Program-made: the position numbers and the translations under genes | The notes under the pieces: model-generated | Told to the model about the DNA's origin: nothing | What the model saw: only the letters and a program-made list of their open reading frames with translations | The model's database searches: none | Shown here: piece by piece, positions 7,837-17,745 of the stretch | How positions within the stretch are numbered: the first letter of the stretch is position 1 | Layout of the letters: each line of letters begins with the position of its first letter | Assembly (NCBI RefSeq): GCF_019511345.1 | Contig: NZ_JAEUAK010000010.1 | Span: 1 to 64,000 of the forward strand | Direction: 5' to 3' | Origin: Rhizobium mesosinicum | GTDB taxonomy: Bacteria; Pseudomonadota; Alphaproteobacteria; Rhizobiales; Rhizobiaceae | DNA: 64,000 nucleotides

Positions 7837-9291
7837 CTAGCCGAGCAGCCCTGCGAGCCAGCGCGGGTTGAGATGTTGCTCTAGGCCGCCTGCGACCTCG
7901 TTGAGCGCCCGGTCGACGCTCTCGCGATAATTGCTGCCTTCGCCTGAGAGGCCAAAGCTTTGAAGCAGCCCGGCACGGTAGGCGTCGCTGCCGAAGAGGC
8001 CGTGCAGATAGGTGCCCACGATCCGGCCATCGGCCGAAACCGCGCCATCGGCAGATCCATCCACGATCGCCGTCGGCCGTTCGCAATCAGCCCCTTGCGT
8101 GACACCGAGGTGGATCTGATAGCCTGACAGCGGCACGTCATATTCCGCCGAATGGGCAGAGCTGTTGCGCACCGTCTTCTCCGGCGCCATTTCCGTCTCG
8201 ACATCAAGCAGGCCAAGCCCTTCGATCTCTGTCGCCGTACCCTCAATGCCGAGCGGGTCATACACTTTGCGGCCGAGCATCTGGTAGCCGCCGCAAATGC
8301 CGATCACCCGGCCGCCGCGCTTCACATGGGCGGCAAGGTCGCGGTCCCATCCCTGCGCCCTGAAATCCGCGAGATCCGATATGGTCGATTTCGAGCCCGG
8401 CAGGATGATGAGCGCGGCATCGGCTGGCAGCCGCTCGCCAGCGCGCACGAAGACGAGCTCAACGCCGAGCTCGGTCCGCAGCGGATCGAGATCGTCGAAA
8501 TTGGCAATGCGCGGCAGCACCGGCACGGCGATCTTCAGCGCCCCTTGCTCGCCCTTCACCAGCCGCTCCAGCACGACGGAATCCTCGGCAGGCAGCCGCC
8601 CGGCCGCCTTCAGCCAGGGCACGATGCCAAAGCAGGGCCAGCCGGTGAACTGCCCGATGGATGTAATGCCGTCGTCGAACAGGCTTACATCGCCTCGGAA
8701 TTTGTTGATGATGTAACCCGAGATCATCTTGCGATCCTCATCGGAAAGGATCGCATGCGTGCCGACGAGCGAAGCGATAACCCCGCCGCGATCGATATCG
8801 CCGACGAGGACGACAGGCACATTCGCCCGCGTGGCAAAGCCCATATTGGCGATATCACCGGCCCTCAGATTGATTTCGGCGGGCGAGCCTGCCCCCTCGA
8901 CGATCACGAGGTCGGCCCCCTCGGACACCTTGGCGAAACTCTCCAGCACGGAAGAGATGAGCTGCGGCTTCAGCCGCTGATAGTCGCGCCCCTTCGCCTG
9001 CCCGAACACCCTGCCCTGCACGATGATCTGGCTGCCGTTTTCCGACTGAGGCTTCAGGAGCACCGGGTTCATATGCACCGACGATGGCGTGCGTGCCGCG
9101 AGCGACTGCAGCCATTGCGCCCGCCCGATCTCGCCGCCGTCGTCCGAAACCGCCGCATTGTTCGACATGTTCTGCGGCTTGAAGGGCCGCACCTTCAGGC
9201 CACGATTGGTCGCCAGGCGGCAAAGCCCAGCCACCAGCACCGTTTTGCCGACATCCGAGCCGGTTCCCTGCAGCATGATGGCTCTGGTCAT
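7837..9291 (-). CDS. cobQ: Cobyric acid synthase CobQ
   Basis: CobQ amidates adenosylcobyrinic acid a,c-diamide at positions b, d, e and g using glutamine and ATP. The start at 9291 gives 484 residues, the standard length; an ATG three codons upstream is possible, and a longer open frame beyond it is not part of the family. The N-terminal synthetase domain begins MLQGTGSDVGKTVLVAGLCR and includes FKPQNMSNNA and DIDRGGVIASLVGT. The C-terminal class I glutamine amidotransferase-like domain has the nucleophile Cys in GICGGYQMLG and His in GTYLHGLFG. It is separated from the cobUWN operon by about 5 kb, and I see no riboswitch in front of it. Confidence 0.97.
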   Translation of the reverse strand: MTRAIMLQGTGSDVGKTVLVAGLCRLATNRGLKVRPFKPQNMSNNAAVSDDGGEIGRAQWLQSLAARTPSSVHMNPVLLKPQSENGSQIIVQGRVFGQAKGRDYQRLKPQLISSVLESFAKVSEGADLVIVEGAGSPAEINLRAGDIANMGFATRANVPVVLVGDIDRGGVIASLVGTHAILSDEDRKMISGYIINKFRGDVSLFDDGITSIGQFTGWPCFGIVPWLKAAGRLPAEDSVVLERLVKGEQGALKIAVPVLPRIANFDDLDPLRTELGVELVFVRAGERLPADAALIILPGSKSTISDLADFRAQGWDRDLAAHVKRGGRVIGICGGYQMLGRKVYDPLGIEGTATEIEGLGLLDVETEMAPEKTVRNSSAHSAEYDVPLSGYQIHLGVTQGADCERPTAIVDGSADGAVSADGRIVGTYLHGLFGSDAYRAGLLQSFGLSGEGSNYRESVDRALNEVAGGLEQHLNPRWLAGLLG

Positions 9292-9951
9292 TGGCGTCAT
9301 CCGTGAAGCATTTCCCGCAGGCCTATATGCGGGCCGAGGGCAGGTCAACAGAGGCCCTGAAATGCGAAAACCGCGATCAGGCGATAAAGCCCTACGCGGT
9401 TTGCCGTAAACGCTGGCGTCTTCACCCTTACACGATGAAGCTCGCGTTTTCCGGGACGCAATACCTGATCCGGAAAAGCAGCGGTTCTCCCCGCTGCGCA
9501 TCAACAGATAACGGCACATTCTTACCGGATGGTTATTGAAGGCCCAGCCGGATGTGAATTTCGACTTTTTTTGAACTTTTCGAATCTGCCGTTGATGAAA
9601 CCGCTTCCAGCCCTCTCCGCGGACATGCATTTCCGCCCAATCGCACCCAAAATGGCCACGTCCAGGAAATGCCGACATAAATTATTCAGATTCAATAATT
9701 TAGCAAGATTGTAACCTGGAAAAGAGAGTTGATTTCTGATGGTAAATCCGTAGGCTCACTTGTGATGAGCCATCGACATAAGTGGCCAGGGACGAGCCGC
9801 CGGAAGCCAGACGAACGGCGCCGCAGACAGGAAAAACCCGATAGAGCCTTATTCCGTCGGGGCGATCGGCAGTTTAAGCGGCGCAGGGATTTGTCGGCTA
9901 ATTACTCCGGCGCATGTCGCGTTCGACCACATAAAAATTCGGGGAAGCATA
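9292..9951. other. 660-bp intergenic region without a recognisable gene
   Basis: Nothing in either strand over this stretch looks like a conserved protein or a known RNA. It separates the divergent cobQ and betaine-binding-protein genes. The part near 9550-9720 is clearly more AT-rich than its surroundings and holds the inverted repeat listed separately. A purine-rich ribosome site (GGGGAAG) lies directly before the start at 9952. Confidence 0.5.
9679..9701. promoter_or_regulatory. AT-rich perfect inverted repeat
   Basis: AAATTATT and AATAATTT are perfect 8-bp inverted arms around a 7-nt spacer, 250 bp before the betaine-type binding protein. In this GC-rich genome such an AT-only palindrome stands out and may be a regulator site or an upstream promoter element. 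No T-run follows that would make it a terminator. Confidence 0.4.
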
Positions 9952-10950
9952 ATGAAGGCATTTTTCACGTCGTTCATCCTTGCCGCCTGTCTTTATGCCG
10001 GTATTGCGGAGGCGCAAGCGGCCGGATGCGGCAAAGTCTCGATCGCCAAGATGAGATGGGGCTCTGCCGCCATTGCCGCGAGCTTCGACAAATACATCCT
10101 CGAAAAAGGCTACGGCTGCTCCGTCACCATCGTCGATGGCGACACGCTGCCGACCCTGGCTTCCATGAGCGGCAGCGGCACGCCTGATATCGCCTCGGAA
10201 TTCTGGGTGAAAGCGGTCAAGCCGCAACTCGACGCCGCCATCAGCGCCGGGCGTTTGGTCAAGGGCGCCGAAATTCTAGCGGATGGCGCGGTCGAAGGCT
10301 GGTACATTCCGAAATTCATCGCCGATGCAAATCCGGATATCCTCTCCGTGCAGGACGCGCTGAAGCACCCGGAACTCTTCCCCGATACCGACGACCCTTC
10401 GCGCGCCGCTGTCTACAACTGCCCAGAAGCCTGGGCCTGCGAGATCTCGACCGCCAATCTGTTCAGGGCGCTCGATGCCGATAAGCTCGGCTTTACGCTG
10501 ATCGACAGCAGGACCCCTGACGATTTCGACGATTCCATTGCCCGCGCCTTTAAAAACAAGGTCGGCTGGCTTGGTTACTACTGGTCGCCGACGTCAGTCA
10601 TCGGCAAATACGACATGAAACAGCTGGGCTTCGGTGTGCCGCACGATCAAGTCGAATGGGATGCTTGCACCTCGGTGCCTCGTTGCGCCAACCCCAAGGT
10701 GAACGCTTACCCGGTGTCGCAGGCCTTTACGCTGATGACGGGGGCTTTCGCCGGCCGCGCCGGCCCCGTCATCGCCTACCTGAAAGCCCGCAGCTGGGAT
10801 AATGAAACCATCAGCCAAATCCTCGCCTGGCAGGATGAAAATGGCGAGGACAACGAGAATGCAGCCCTCTATTTCCTCGAGAATTACGAGGAACTCTGGA
10901 GCCGCTGGATTCCGGCCGATGTAGCCGAAAAGGTCAAGGCCAGTCTATAA
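9952..10950 (+). CDS. Glycine betaine/choline-type ABC substrate-binding protein (OpuAC family), orphan
   Basis: A periplasmic binding protein of 332 residues with a signal peptide (hydrophobic core about residues 4-19, likely cleavage after AQA or QAA near 24). The mature part has OpuAC/ProX features: an early Trp in KMRWGSAA, GDTLPTLASMSGSGTPDIASEFW, GAVEGWYIPKF, and GWLGYYWSP, whose aromatic residues are candidates for the box that binds quaternary amines. The C-terminal domain ends WIPADVAEKVKASL. No permease or ATPase gene is adjacent, so it must share a transporter encoded elsewhere or act as a sensor partner. Quaternary-amine binding is inferred from family; the exact ligand is open. 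Confidence 0.85.
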   Translation: MKAFFTSFILAACLYAGIAEAQAAGCGKVSIAKMRWGSAAIAASFDKYILEKGYGCSVTIVDGDTLPTLASMSGSGTPDIASEFWVKAVKPQLDAAISAGRLVKGAEILADGAVEGWYIPKFIADANPDILSVQDALKHPELFPDTDDPSRAAVYNCPEAWACEISTANLFRALDADKLGFTLIDSRTPDDFDDSIARAFKNKVGWLGYYWSPTSVIGKYDMKQLGFGVPHDQVEWDACTSVPRCANPKVNAYPVSQAFTLMTGAFAGRAGPVIAYLKARSWDNETISQILAWQDENGEDNENAALYFLENYEELWSRWIPADVAEKVKASL

Positions 10951-10983
10951 GCCTTTCTGACAATAAGGATTGGACGATTCGTT

Positions 10984-11334
10984 ATGACTGGCACGGTGCC
11001 CTTCCCCGATCGCGATACTGTCGCGGAAAAACTCGCGGCGCTCTCGGAAACCGACAAATCCTACCTGTCGCTGCTCATGGAAAATCCGGTGCAGGACGAT
11101 AACCTGCTCGCGGGCCTCTATCGGCATCTCGATCTCGCCGCCGCCGCGCGTCTTCTCAACTCGCTAAAACTCGAAACGCTCGGCAAGTGGATCGGCGAAG
11201 CTGCACCCGACCGGCTGCAGATCAGGTTGATGGAAGCAGCACGCTCCAGCCAGCACCCGGCCTATGCCGCATTCCGGACCGGGCTTGCCCGATCCGGCGG
11301 CCTCGAAAAAGCCTATCCGACTTCAAAAATCTGA
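10984..11334 (+). CDS. Small hypothetical protein downstream of the betaine-type binding protein
   Basis: A 116-residue, mostly helical protein beginning MTGTVPFPDRDTV, with no signal peptide or membrane segment. It begins 33 bp after the binding-protein gene in the same direction, so the two are probably co-transcribed. Base composition matches the neighbours, and the acidic/hydrophobic patterning (LLMENPVQDDNLLAGLYRHLDL) looks like a real folded protein. I do not recognise a family and assign no function. Confidence 0.6.
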   Translation: MTGTVPFPDRDTVAEKLAALSETDKSYLSLLMENPVQDDNLLAGLYRHLDLAAAARLLNSLKLETLGKWIGEAAPDRLQIRLMEAARSSQHPAYAAFRTGLARSGGLEKAYPTSKI

Positions 11335-11340
11335 AACTAA

Positions 11341-11496
11341 TTATCTCTTAGCTGCGCGGTCGACACTGCGGCCGGCATCCTGCGTGGCGTTGACGGCATT
11401 TGCCGTATCCCTGCCCATGCCTTTGATCGTGTTGGCGCAGGAAGAGAGCGCAAGAAGGATCATCAAGGCGGATGCGATTTTACCCGTGGTCGTCAT
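11341..11496 (-). CDS. Entericidin A/B family small lipoprotein
   Basis: A 51-residue lipoprotein precursor. The start at 11496 gives the short signal sequence MTTTGKIASALMILLALSSC, with the lipobox LSSC at residues 17-20. The mature part NTIKGMGRDTANAVNATQDA is the entericidin pattern (NTxxGxGxD). It should be lipidated at Cys20 and placed in the inner or outer membrane; entericidins are linked to stress and envelope effects. The gene converges tightly (6 bp) with the hypothetical gene at 11334. Confidence 0.85.
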   Translation of the reverse strand: MTTTGKIASALMILLALSSCANTIKGMGRDTANAVNATQDAGRSVDRAAKR

Positions 11497-11590
11497 GTGC
11501 GAAATCCTTTTGTGAAATAACCCCGAACGGCTGAAGCCGCCCGGGCGGGATAACGCATTCGTGAGCGAAAAGTTCACCGGCTAACCGAAT

Positions 11591-12490
11591 TCAGGCAGCA
11601 GCCGCTTTCGACCTCTCGGCGAAGGATGCCCGGATGCTGTCGGCAACCGTCTCGATCGGCCCCGTCATCTGCGATGCGGTCAAAAGCTGGATGTCGAAAG
11701 ACCCCAGTTCCGGCAGGCCTTCCTGAATGCCGAGGATCGCCATATCCTCGCCGATATACGAGAGCGGCAGCGGCGCGATGGCCAGATCGGAGACCACGGC
11801 GGCGCGCTGAGCCATCGTGTGGGCGCTGAGATAGGCGACGCGATAGGGCCGCCTGTTGCGCTCGAGCTGGGTGATCGCCTCTTGCCGCCAGATGCAGCCG
11901 TCTTCCCAGATCGAAATCGGCAGTGGGTCGCGCCGATGCGCCGAGCCGCATTTGGCGCCGGCCCAGACGAGCCGTTCGCGATAAACGACTTCGCCGTTGG
12001 TGGGGAAAGGCCGCGTGGCGCAGTTGATGAGCGCGAGATCGAGACGCTGCTCCTCCATCCGTTTTTTCAGGCCGATACTCATGTCGATCGTTACGTCGAC
12101 CATGATGCCCGGATAGGTCTGCGCGAAGCTCTTCAGGACCTGCGGCAGCAGTCGTTCGCCGATATCCTCTGGCGCGCCGAGACGTACCACGCCGCTGAGC
12201 TCGGGCATGATGAAGCGCGACACCGCCTCATTGGAAAGCGCCAGGATGTTGCGCGCATAAGACAGCAGCATCTCGCCATGCTGCGTCAGCGTCACCGAGC
12301 GCGCATCGCGGCGAAACAGCATCACGCCCAGCTGCTCTTCGAGCTTCTTGATCTGCATGGAAACGGCCGACGGCGTGCGGAACACTGTCTCGGCCGCAGT
12401 CGAAAAATTACCGGTCTCTGCAATGGCGACGAAGGTGCGCAGCACGTCATTGTCGAGCAGAGGAATGGGACGGCGAAACGGGATGGTCAT
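11591..12490 (-). CDS. LysR family transcriptional regulator
   Basis: A 299-residue LysR-type regulator with the N-terminal winged helix (LRTFVAIAETGNFSTAAETV then TPSAVSMQIKKLEEQLG, residues about 15-60) and a two-lobed effector domain from about residue 95. The start at 12490 (MTIPFRRPIP) is preferred because it gives the standard spacing before the helix-turn-helix. In the segment SIWEDGCIWRQEAITQLER the Cys-Ile-Trp-Arg resembles the effector domain of PecT/LrhA/HexA-like regulators. No divergent target is adjacent; the next gene upstream is the co-directional DUF882 gene. Ligand and targets unknown. Confidence 0.9.
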   Translation of the reverse strand: MTIPFRRPIPLLDNDVLRTFVAIAETGNFSTAAETVFRTPSAVSMQIKKLEEQLGVMLFRRDARSVTLTQHGEMLLSYARNILALSNEAVSRFIMPELSGVVRLGAPEDIGERLLPQVLKSFAQTYPGIMVDVTIDMSIGLKKRMEEQRLDLALINCATRPFPTNGEVVYRERLVWAGAKCGSAHRRDPLPISIWEDGCIWRQEAITQLERNRRPYRVAYLSAHTMAQRAAVVSDLAIAPLPLSYIGEDMAILGIQEGLPELGSFDIQLLTASQMTGPIETVADSIRASFAERSKAAAA

Positions 12491-12592
12491 CGTCACATCT
12501 TTCAATTTTTCTGAATGACCAAGGATTATCATTCCATTTGATTGAAAGTCAATCTGCCCCTATTTTTATAGGGCGGTTACCACTATTTGAGT

Positions 12593-14032
12593 TCAGCCCT
12601 CGGTGCCGAAACGGCTGGTCTTGAAGCTGGTTCCAGTCGCACCTGAGGCAACCGTCCGGCCCTCGCCGGAACCCTTCGGATAGGTGTTGTCGATCATGGC
12701 AGGCGCCGTGAGTTCAACTGCCGTTTCCGGCGACCGCACCGCCCAGGCAATCAGCGCTCGTGCGGACATCTCGCCGACGCCGCCCGAGACATTCTCCGAC
12801 GCGGAGACCGGCAACACCGCGATTTGCTCGGCCGTTGGTGCGGGATGGGTCAGCCGGTCGGCGATATCCGAAGTATTGGTAGGCTTGCGACCGACGACGA
12901 AGCGCGTGAAATCGGCCGGGGCCGGCTGGACGGATGCAAGTACCGGCGCGACCGCGGGCACGGGTGCGGGCGTCTGGCTGTCCACGGCCTCGATTTCAAC
13001 AGGCCGCAGCACCGGGAGTGGAACGGTGAGTGACGCAAGATCGGCAAATGCCCGGTCGGCAACCGCCTTGTCCTCGGGCTTGGCAAGCTGCGGCGCCAAT
13101 CCGATCTCGGCCCGCTTCTGCGGCGTCGGCAGCATGGCGGTGACGAGGCTTCCGGTTACCACCGGATCGGGCGTCTTCGCCGGCAGAGTTGCGGGTGCCG
13201 TCACCAGGGTCGGCGCCGCTGTCTTTGGCGTTACAGGTGCGTCGTCATCCTCATCCTCGCTTGCGGCAATCTCGATCGGTGCGGAGCGGATGCCCCTCTT
13301 GCGCTCGGCAAGCGCCACCTGATAACCCGGCAGCGGCCGCCCGTCCGCCGGCAGGTGGATCGTGTGCCCATCCGGGAACAGACGCGCCAGCTCCTGGCGC
13401 GACATGCGCGGCCAGGCGCGCACATTGCCGACGTCCAAATGTACGAAAGGCGAACCCGATGTCGGATAATATCCGACGCCGCCGACCTGCATCTGCATGG
13501 CAAGCGCGCGCAGCGTCGCAAGCTTGACGCCTGGAATATAGAAATCCATCGCCTTGCCGAGCATGTGCTGGCTGCGCTTTGCCACGCCGGTATTGCGCGA
13601 GCGGTTGCGCAGCATGTTGTTCGTCGCCGGCGAGCGATAGGCCGAAACGACGTGGATCGCCTCCTTCGCCCCGCTCTTGCGATAGACCTCCCAGACAAGG
13701 TCGAGCAGCCGCGGGTCCATCCTGGCCGGTTCGTTTCGCCGCCAGTCACGCAGGAAGCGGTTGATCTGGTTCAGGCCGCGCTGGTCGAATTTGCCGTTGC
13801 GCTTGAAGACGATCGTCGCCCGCTCACCCGTATGTGTGAAGTAGAGTTTCAATGCCCGGTCCTCGGCCGCTGCCTCGCCCGATCCGGCAATGACTGCAAA
13901 AAATAAGGCCGCGACGATCACCATGCGATGGGCGACGACAGACAAAAACCACACACAGGCGGTCGTCGGAATGGCGGCGATGGCTTGATGAAGGGACACA
14001 GGCTTCGTCCTTGGTGCGAGACACGAAAACAT
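12593..14032 (-). CDS. DUF882 / M15-type periplasmic peptidase-like protein
   Basis: A 479-residue exported protein. The DUF882 domain (about residues 60-210) has the D,D-carboxypeptidase-like Zn-site pattern: SAYRSP, SQHMLGKAMDFYIPG (His and Asp ligands) and FVHLDVGNVR (His). It is probably a peptidoglycan-modifying or binding protein in the periplasm. The rest is a long, low-complexity Pro/Ala/Thr-rich tail of about 270 residues. The hydrophobic segment MVIVAALFFAVIAGSGEAAA is a signal sequence; an ATG at 13924 would begin right there and may be the true start. It is divergent from the CorC/HlyC gene across 250 bp. Confidence 0.85.
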   Translation of the reverse strand: MFSCLAPRTKPVSLHQAIAAIPTTACVWFLSVVAHRMVIVAALFFAVIAGSGEAAAEDRALKLYFTHTGERATIVFKRNGKFDQRGLNQINRFLRDWRRNEPARMDPRLLDLVWEVYRKSGAKEAIHVVSAYRSPATNNMLRNRSRNTGVAKRSQHMLGKAMDFYIPGVKLATLRALAMQMQVGGVGYYPTSGSPFVHLDVGNVRAWPRMSRQELARLFPDGHTIHLPADGRPLPGYQVALAERKRGIRSAPIEIAASEDEDDDAPVTPKTAAPTLVTAPATLPAKTPDPVVTGSLVTAMLPTPQKRAEIGLAPQLAKPEDKAVADRAFADLASLTVPLPVLRPVEIEAVDSQTPAPVPAVAPVLASVQPAPADFTRFVVGRKPTNTSDIADRLTHPAPTAEQIAVLPVSASENVSGGVGEMSARALIAWAVRSPETAVELTAPAMIDNTYPKGSGEGRTVASGATGTSFKTSRFGTEG

Positions 14033-14288
14033 CAAAGGCACCGCACACGCGGGCGGTGTTAAGCCTTCATTATGGTCAACAGATCCTTAAGAGGCGGTTT
14101 ATGAGCCGCGGATTATATGAGCGCCCTTTCGGGGAGATGCCGTCACGGGCTTCGCCAGCGGCACCGGCTGGGAGAAATCCCGCCATATTTATGTTGCCAA
14201 GAGCCCATGATCTTCGATGCGAACCCTCGCAAAGCGAGGCGAGATCGCATAGTTTCGACGCAGCATTATCAGCAAAACAGGCCAAAGT

Positions 14289-15593
14289 TTGTTTACCGAA
14301 ATAGCCATCGTCGTCCTTCTCACCATTCTCAACGGCGTCCTTGCAATGTCGGAGCTCGCAATCGTCTCCGCCCGCCCGGCTCGCCTCAAGGTCATGGCCG
14401 ACCAGGGAAGCGGGGGAGCGCGACTGGCTCTGCGCCTGGCTGAAGATCCAGGCCGTTTCCTGTCGACGGTCCAGATCGGCATCACCCTCGTCGGCGTCCT
14501 GTCAGGCGCCTTCTCCGGTGCAACGCTCGGCGCGCGATTCTCCGCCTGGCTTTTGGCGCAGGGCATTCCCAGTGCCTGGGCAGACGGGCTCGGCGTCGGC
14601 ACCGTCGTCGTGGCGATCACCTATCTCTCCCTCATCATCGGTGAGCTTGTGCCTAAGCAGATGGCCCTTCGCGCGCCGGAAGCCGTCGCTGCCCGGGTCG
14701 CTCCGACGATGACCTACCTGTCGAAGGCGGCCCTGCCCCTCGTCTGGCTGCTCGACGGCTCGGGCAAGCTCATTCTCGCCCTGCTCGGCCAGTCCGGAAA
14801 GAACGCCGACGGCGTCACCGACGAGGAAATCAAGACGGTTCTCGCCGAGGCCCAGAGCGCCGGCGTGATCGAAAGCGGCGAATCCGCCATGATCACCGGA
14901 GTCATGCGGCTTGCCGACAGAACGGCGCGCGCGCTGATGACGCCGCGGCGCGATGTCGAGCTGATCGATATCGAGGATTCCGCCGAGGAGATCCGCAACA
15001 CCATCCAATCGACCGCGCGAACGCGGCTGCCGGCCCGCAAGGGCAGTTCGGACGAGATTCTCGGCGTCCTCGCCGTCAAGGATTATTACGACGCCCATGC
15101 TGCCAGCCGGTCGGTCGACATCATGACGCTCGTGCGGGATGTTCCGATCATCTCGGACCTTGCTCCCGCCTCCTCGGTGATCGAATCGATCCGCAAGTCG
15201 TCGCAGCATATGGTTCTGGTTTTTGACGAATACGGCCACTTCGAGGGTGTGATCACCTCGGGCGACATTCTGGAATCGATCATGGGCGTGTTCGGCGACG
15301 CGGCCTCCGGCGAGGAGCCGGCGATCAAGCGGCGCGACGACGGCTCCTACCTGGTTTCCGGATGGACGCCGATCGACGAGTTCTCGGAATTCATGAATTT
15401 CCCTGTTGATGACGACGTCGAATATCAAACTGTCGCCGGTCTCGTTCTGGAAGAGCTGAAGCACCTGCCGGAACTGGGCGAGAGCTTTGTCAAGAACGAC
15501 TGGAAATTCGAGGTGATCGACCTCGACGGTCGGCGCGTCGATAAGGTTCTCGTCAGCGCGCTGTCGAAGAGCGAGGCAAGGGCGGAGAGTTAA
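14289..15593 (+). CDS. Hemolysin-type / CorC-family membrane protein (CNNM + CBS + CorC_HlyC domains)
   Basis: A 434-residue inner-membrane protein of the UPF0053/CorC type. Residues about 1-180 form the CNNM transmembrane domain (ILNGVLAMSELAIVSARPARL, then VQIGITLVGVLSGAFSGATLG, and IIGELVPKQMALR). A CBS pair follows (RALMTPRRDVELIDI ... HMVLVFDEYGHFEGVIT), and the CorC_HlyC domain closes the protein (YLVSGWTPIDEF ... VAGLVLEELKHLPELGE). Members are linked to Mg/Co efflux or haemolysin secretion, and the ion is not known here. The start is TTG at 14289 with a weak ribosome site. Confidence 0.9.
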   Translation: MFTEIAIVVLLTILNGVLAMSELAIVSARPARLKVMADQGSGGARLALRLAEDPGRFLSTVQIGITLVGVLSGAFSGATLGARFSAWLLAQGIPSAWADGLGVGTVVVAITYLSLIIGELVPKQMALRAPEAVAARVAPTMTYLSKAALPLVWLLDGSGKLILALLGQSGKNADGVTDEEIKTVLAEAQSAGVIESGESAMITGVMRLADRTARALMTPRRDVELIDIEDSAEEIRNTIQSTARTRLPARKGSSDEILGVLAVKDYYDAHAASRSVDIMTLVRDVPIISDLAPASSVIESIRKSSQHMVLVFDEYGHFEGVITSGDILESIMGVFGDAASGEEPAIKRRDDGSYLVSGWTPIDEFSEFMNFPVDDDVEYQTVAGLVLEELKHLPELGESFVKNDWKFEVIDLDGRRVDKVLVSALSKSEARAES

Positions 15594-15731
15594 TCGGCAC
15601 TGCAGGGACCGGATGCGTCCGACCTGGAAGCCTTGCCTCCTAGTCGCGCTCCGACGTGCCATTCTCAGGCTGCGCCCCATATCTTTCGTTCCTAACAGCA
15701 ATCAAGGCCGAACAACAATCAAGGAACGCCC

Positions 15732-17633
15732 ATGTCCGTCACCACCCACGACGCAAGCCGGTCCCATCCGGGCCAGCAAAAGTTTGCGGCCCTGCTGCTC
15801 GGAGCAATCGGCGTGGTCTATGGAGATATCGGGACGAGCCCGCTCTATGCCTTCCGCGAAGCGCTTCGGCCCTTCGTCCATGACGGCGTCACGCCAAACG
15901 AGGTCATCGGGCTGATCTCGCTGATGATCTGGACACTGACGGTCATCGTCACGTTCAAATACGTGCTGTTTCTGCTGAGGGCGGACAACGAGGGCGAAGG
16001 CGGAACCCTTTCCCTGCTGGCCCTTCTCATGAAAAAGACCAGCAGGCACGCAACCATCTTTTTCTTCGCAGGCATCATTGGTGCCGCGCTTTTCATCGGC
16101 GACGCCATGATCACCCCTGCCCTATCGGTGCTGTCGGCGCTCGAAGGGCTGAAGCTCGTAACACCGGTCTTCACGCCCTATGTCCTGCCGATCGCCATCG
16201 CGATCATGCTGCTGCTGTTTTTCGTCCAGTCAGTCGGCACGGCGTCGGTGTCGAAACTCTTCGGCCCGATAACGCTGCTATGGTTTCTCGTGATGGGCCT
16301 CGGCGGACTTGTCCATATCGCCGACGATCCTGCGATCTTCGCAGCGCTCAATCCGCTCTACGCCTTCGACTTCATCACCCATGCGGGCCTCGTCGGCCTC
16401 GTGGTCCTCGGTGCCGTCTTCCTCACCGTGACGGGGGCGGAGGCGCTTTATGCCGACCTCGGCCATTTCGGCAGGAAACCGATTCAGGCGGCTTGGTTCG
16501 CCGTGGTCTTCCCGTCGCTTGCGCTGAACTATCTCGGCCAGGGCGGACTGGTGCTTGCCAACCCGCAGGCTGCGTCCGATCCGTTCTTCCTGATGTTTCC
16601 GGAATGGGCGATCCTTCCGGTGGTCATTCTGGCCACCGCAGCCACCATCATCGCCAGCCAGGCGGTCATTACCGGGGCGTTCTCCCTTGCCCGTCAGGCG
16701 ATCCATCTCGGATTCCTGCCGCGGCTGGAGATCTGCTTCACCTCCGCTTCCAACACCGGCCAGATTTATGTCCCTGCCGTCAACCTGGCGCTTCTTTTGG
16801 GTGTGCTTGCCCTGATCTTCGCATTCGGCTCCTCCGAGGCGCTGGCCACCGCCTACGGGATTTCGGTCACGGGCGCGATGGTCGTCACGACGATCCTGTC
16901 CTTCCAGTTTCTGCGCGTCATCTGGGGATGGAGCGTGCTTACGGCCCTGGCGGCACTCCTGCCGCTCCTCCTGCTTGAAAGCATCTTTCTCGGCGCGAAT
17001 CTCCTGAAGATCCACGACGGCGGCTATGTTCCGGTTCTGATCGCCGGTGGGCTGATGATCATGATGTGGACCTGGAAAAAGGGAACCTTGCTGGTGCGGG
17101 AGAAATCCGCAAGGAGCGACGTACCCTTGATGCAGTTCCTCGCGTCCATCGAACGGAAGTCGGATCACGCTCCCGTCCAGGTTCCCGGCACCGCGATCTT
17201 CCTGACCAGCCTTCCCGACATGACGCCCGGCGTGCTTCTGCATAATCTGAAGCACAACCGCGTCCTCCACCAGCGTAACGTCATCCTCAACGTGAAAACC
17301 GCACCGCGCCCCTATGTGGCGGAGACGGACCGGGTGACGATCGAAAGGTTGTCCGAGCGCTTCATCAAGATCCAGCTCCTGTTCGGCTTCATGGAAGATC
17401 AGGACGTTTCCAAAGCCCTGCCGCTCTGCCGCAAGGCAGGCTTCGATTTCGAGATCATGTCGACCTCGTTCTACGTCGGCAGGCGCAAGCTCGTCGGCGA
17501 CCCGAACACCGGCCTTCCTGCCTGGCAGGACCGGCTCTTCATTGCCATGGCCGGCTTCGCCATTGACCCCTCGGACTATTTCCAGCTCCCCAGCAACCGC
17601 GTGGTGGAGCTCGGAGAGCAGATGGTCATCTGA
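15732..17633 (+). CDS. kup: Low-affinity potassium uptake protein Kup
   Basis: A Kup/HAK/KT potassium-proton symporter of 633 residues, the normal bacterial length. The N-terminal signature [20 protein letters not shown] lies near residue 25, followed by about 12 membrane helices to residue 450 ([61 protein letters not shown]) and a soluble C-terminal domain ([26 protein letters not shown], split here across two family motifs). ATG has AAGGAA upstream. Rhizobia often carry several kup copies; nothing in the sequence tells which paralogue this is. It stands alone between corC and the DUF1127 genes. Confidence 0.96.
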   Translation: MSVTTHDASRSHPGQQKFAALLLGAIGVVYGDIGTSPLYAFREALRPFVHDGVTPNEVIGLISLMIWTLTVIVTFKYVLFLLRADNEGEGGTLSLLALLMKKTSRHATIFFFAGIIGAALFIGDAMITPALSVLSALEGLKLVTPVFTPYVLPIAIAIMLLLFFVQSVGTASVSKLFGPITLLWFLVMGLGGLVHIADDPAIFAALNPLYAFDFITHAGLVGLVVLGAVFLTVTGAEALYADLGHFGRKPIQAAWFAVVFPSLALNYLGQGGLVLANPQAASDPFFLMFPEWAILPVVILATAATIIASQAVITGAFSLARQAIHLGFLPRLEICFTSASNTGQIYVPAVNLALLLGVLALIFAFGSSEALATAYGISVTGAMVVTTILSFQFLRVIWGWSVLTALAALLPLLLLESIFLGANLLKIHDGGYVPVLIAGGLMIMMWTWKKGTLLVREKSARSDVPLMQFLASIERKSDHAPVQVPGTAIFLTSLPDMTPGVLLHNLKHNRVLHQRNVILNVKTAPRPYVAETDRVTIERLSERFIKIQLLFGFMEDQDVSKALPLCRKAGFDFEIMSTSFYVGRRKLVGDPNTGLPAWQDRLFIAMAGFAIDPSDYFQLPSNRVVELGEQMVI

Positions 17634-17745
17634 CCGCGGCGCGTGAATCGTCCACGCCCGTCCACCATCGGAGGCAGCTCGCAGCCATGGGTATGCACGC
17701 CCTCATCTTTCAATTTCTCTGAACCTAAAGCCAAGTTCATTTCAT

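Noticed and set aside
9292-9540. Possible cobalamin riboswitch before cobQ
   Set aside because: I searched this leader for the GCCACTG box, the CCCCGC-ACTGT core and the closing GAGCCAGGAGACC element and found none.
9292-9678. Upstream extension of the cobQ frame to about 613 residues
   Set aside because: CobQ begins at MTRAIMLQGTGSDVGKT and has 484 residues with that start. The extension has no similarity to the family.
16278-17270. Open frame of 330 codons antisense to kup
   Set aside because: Composition is strongly charged and repetitive, as expected of a shadow of membrane-protein codons; kup itself is complete.
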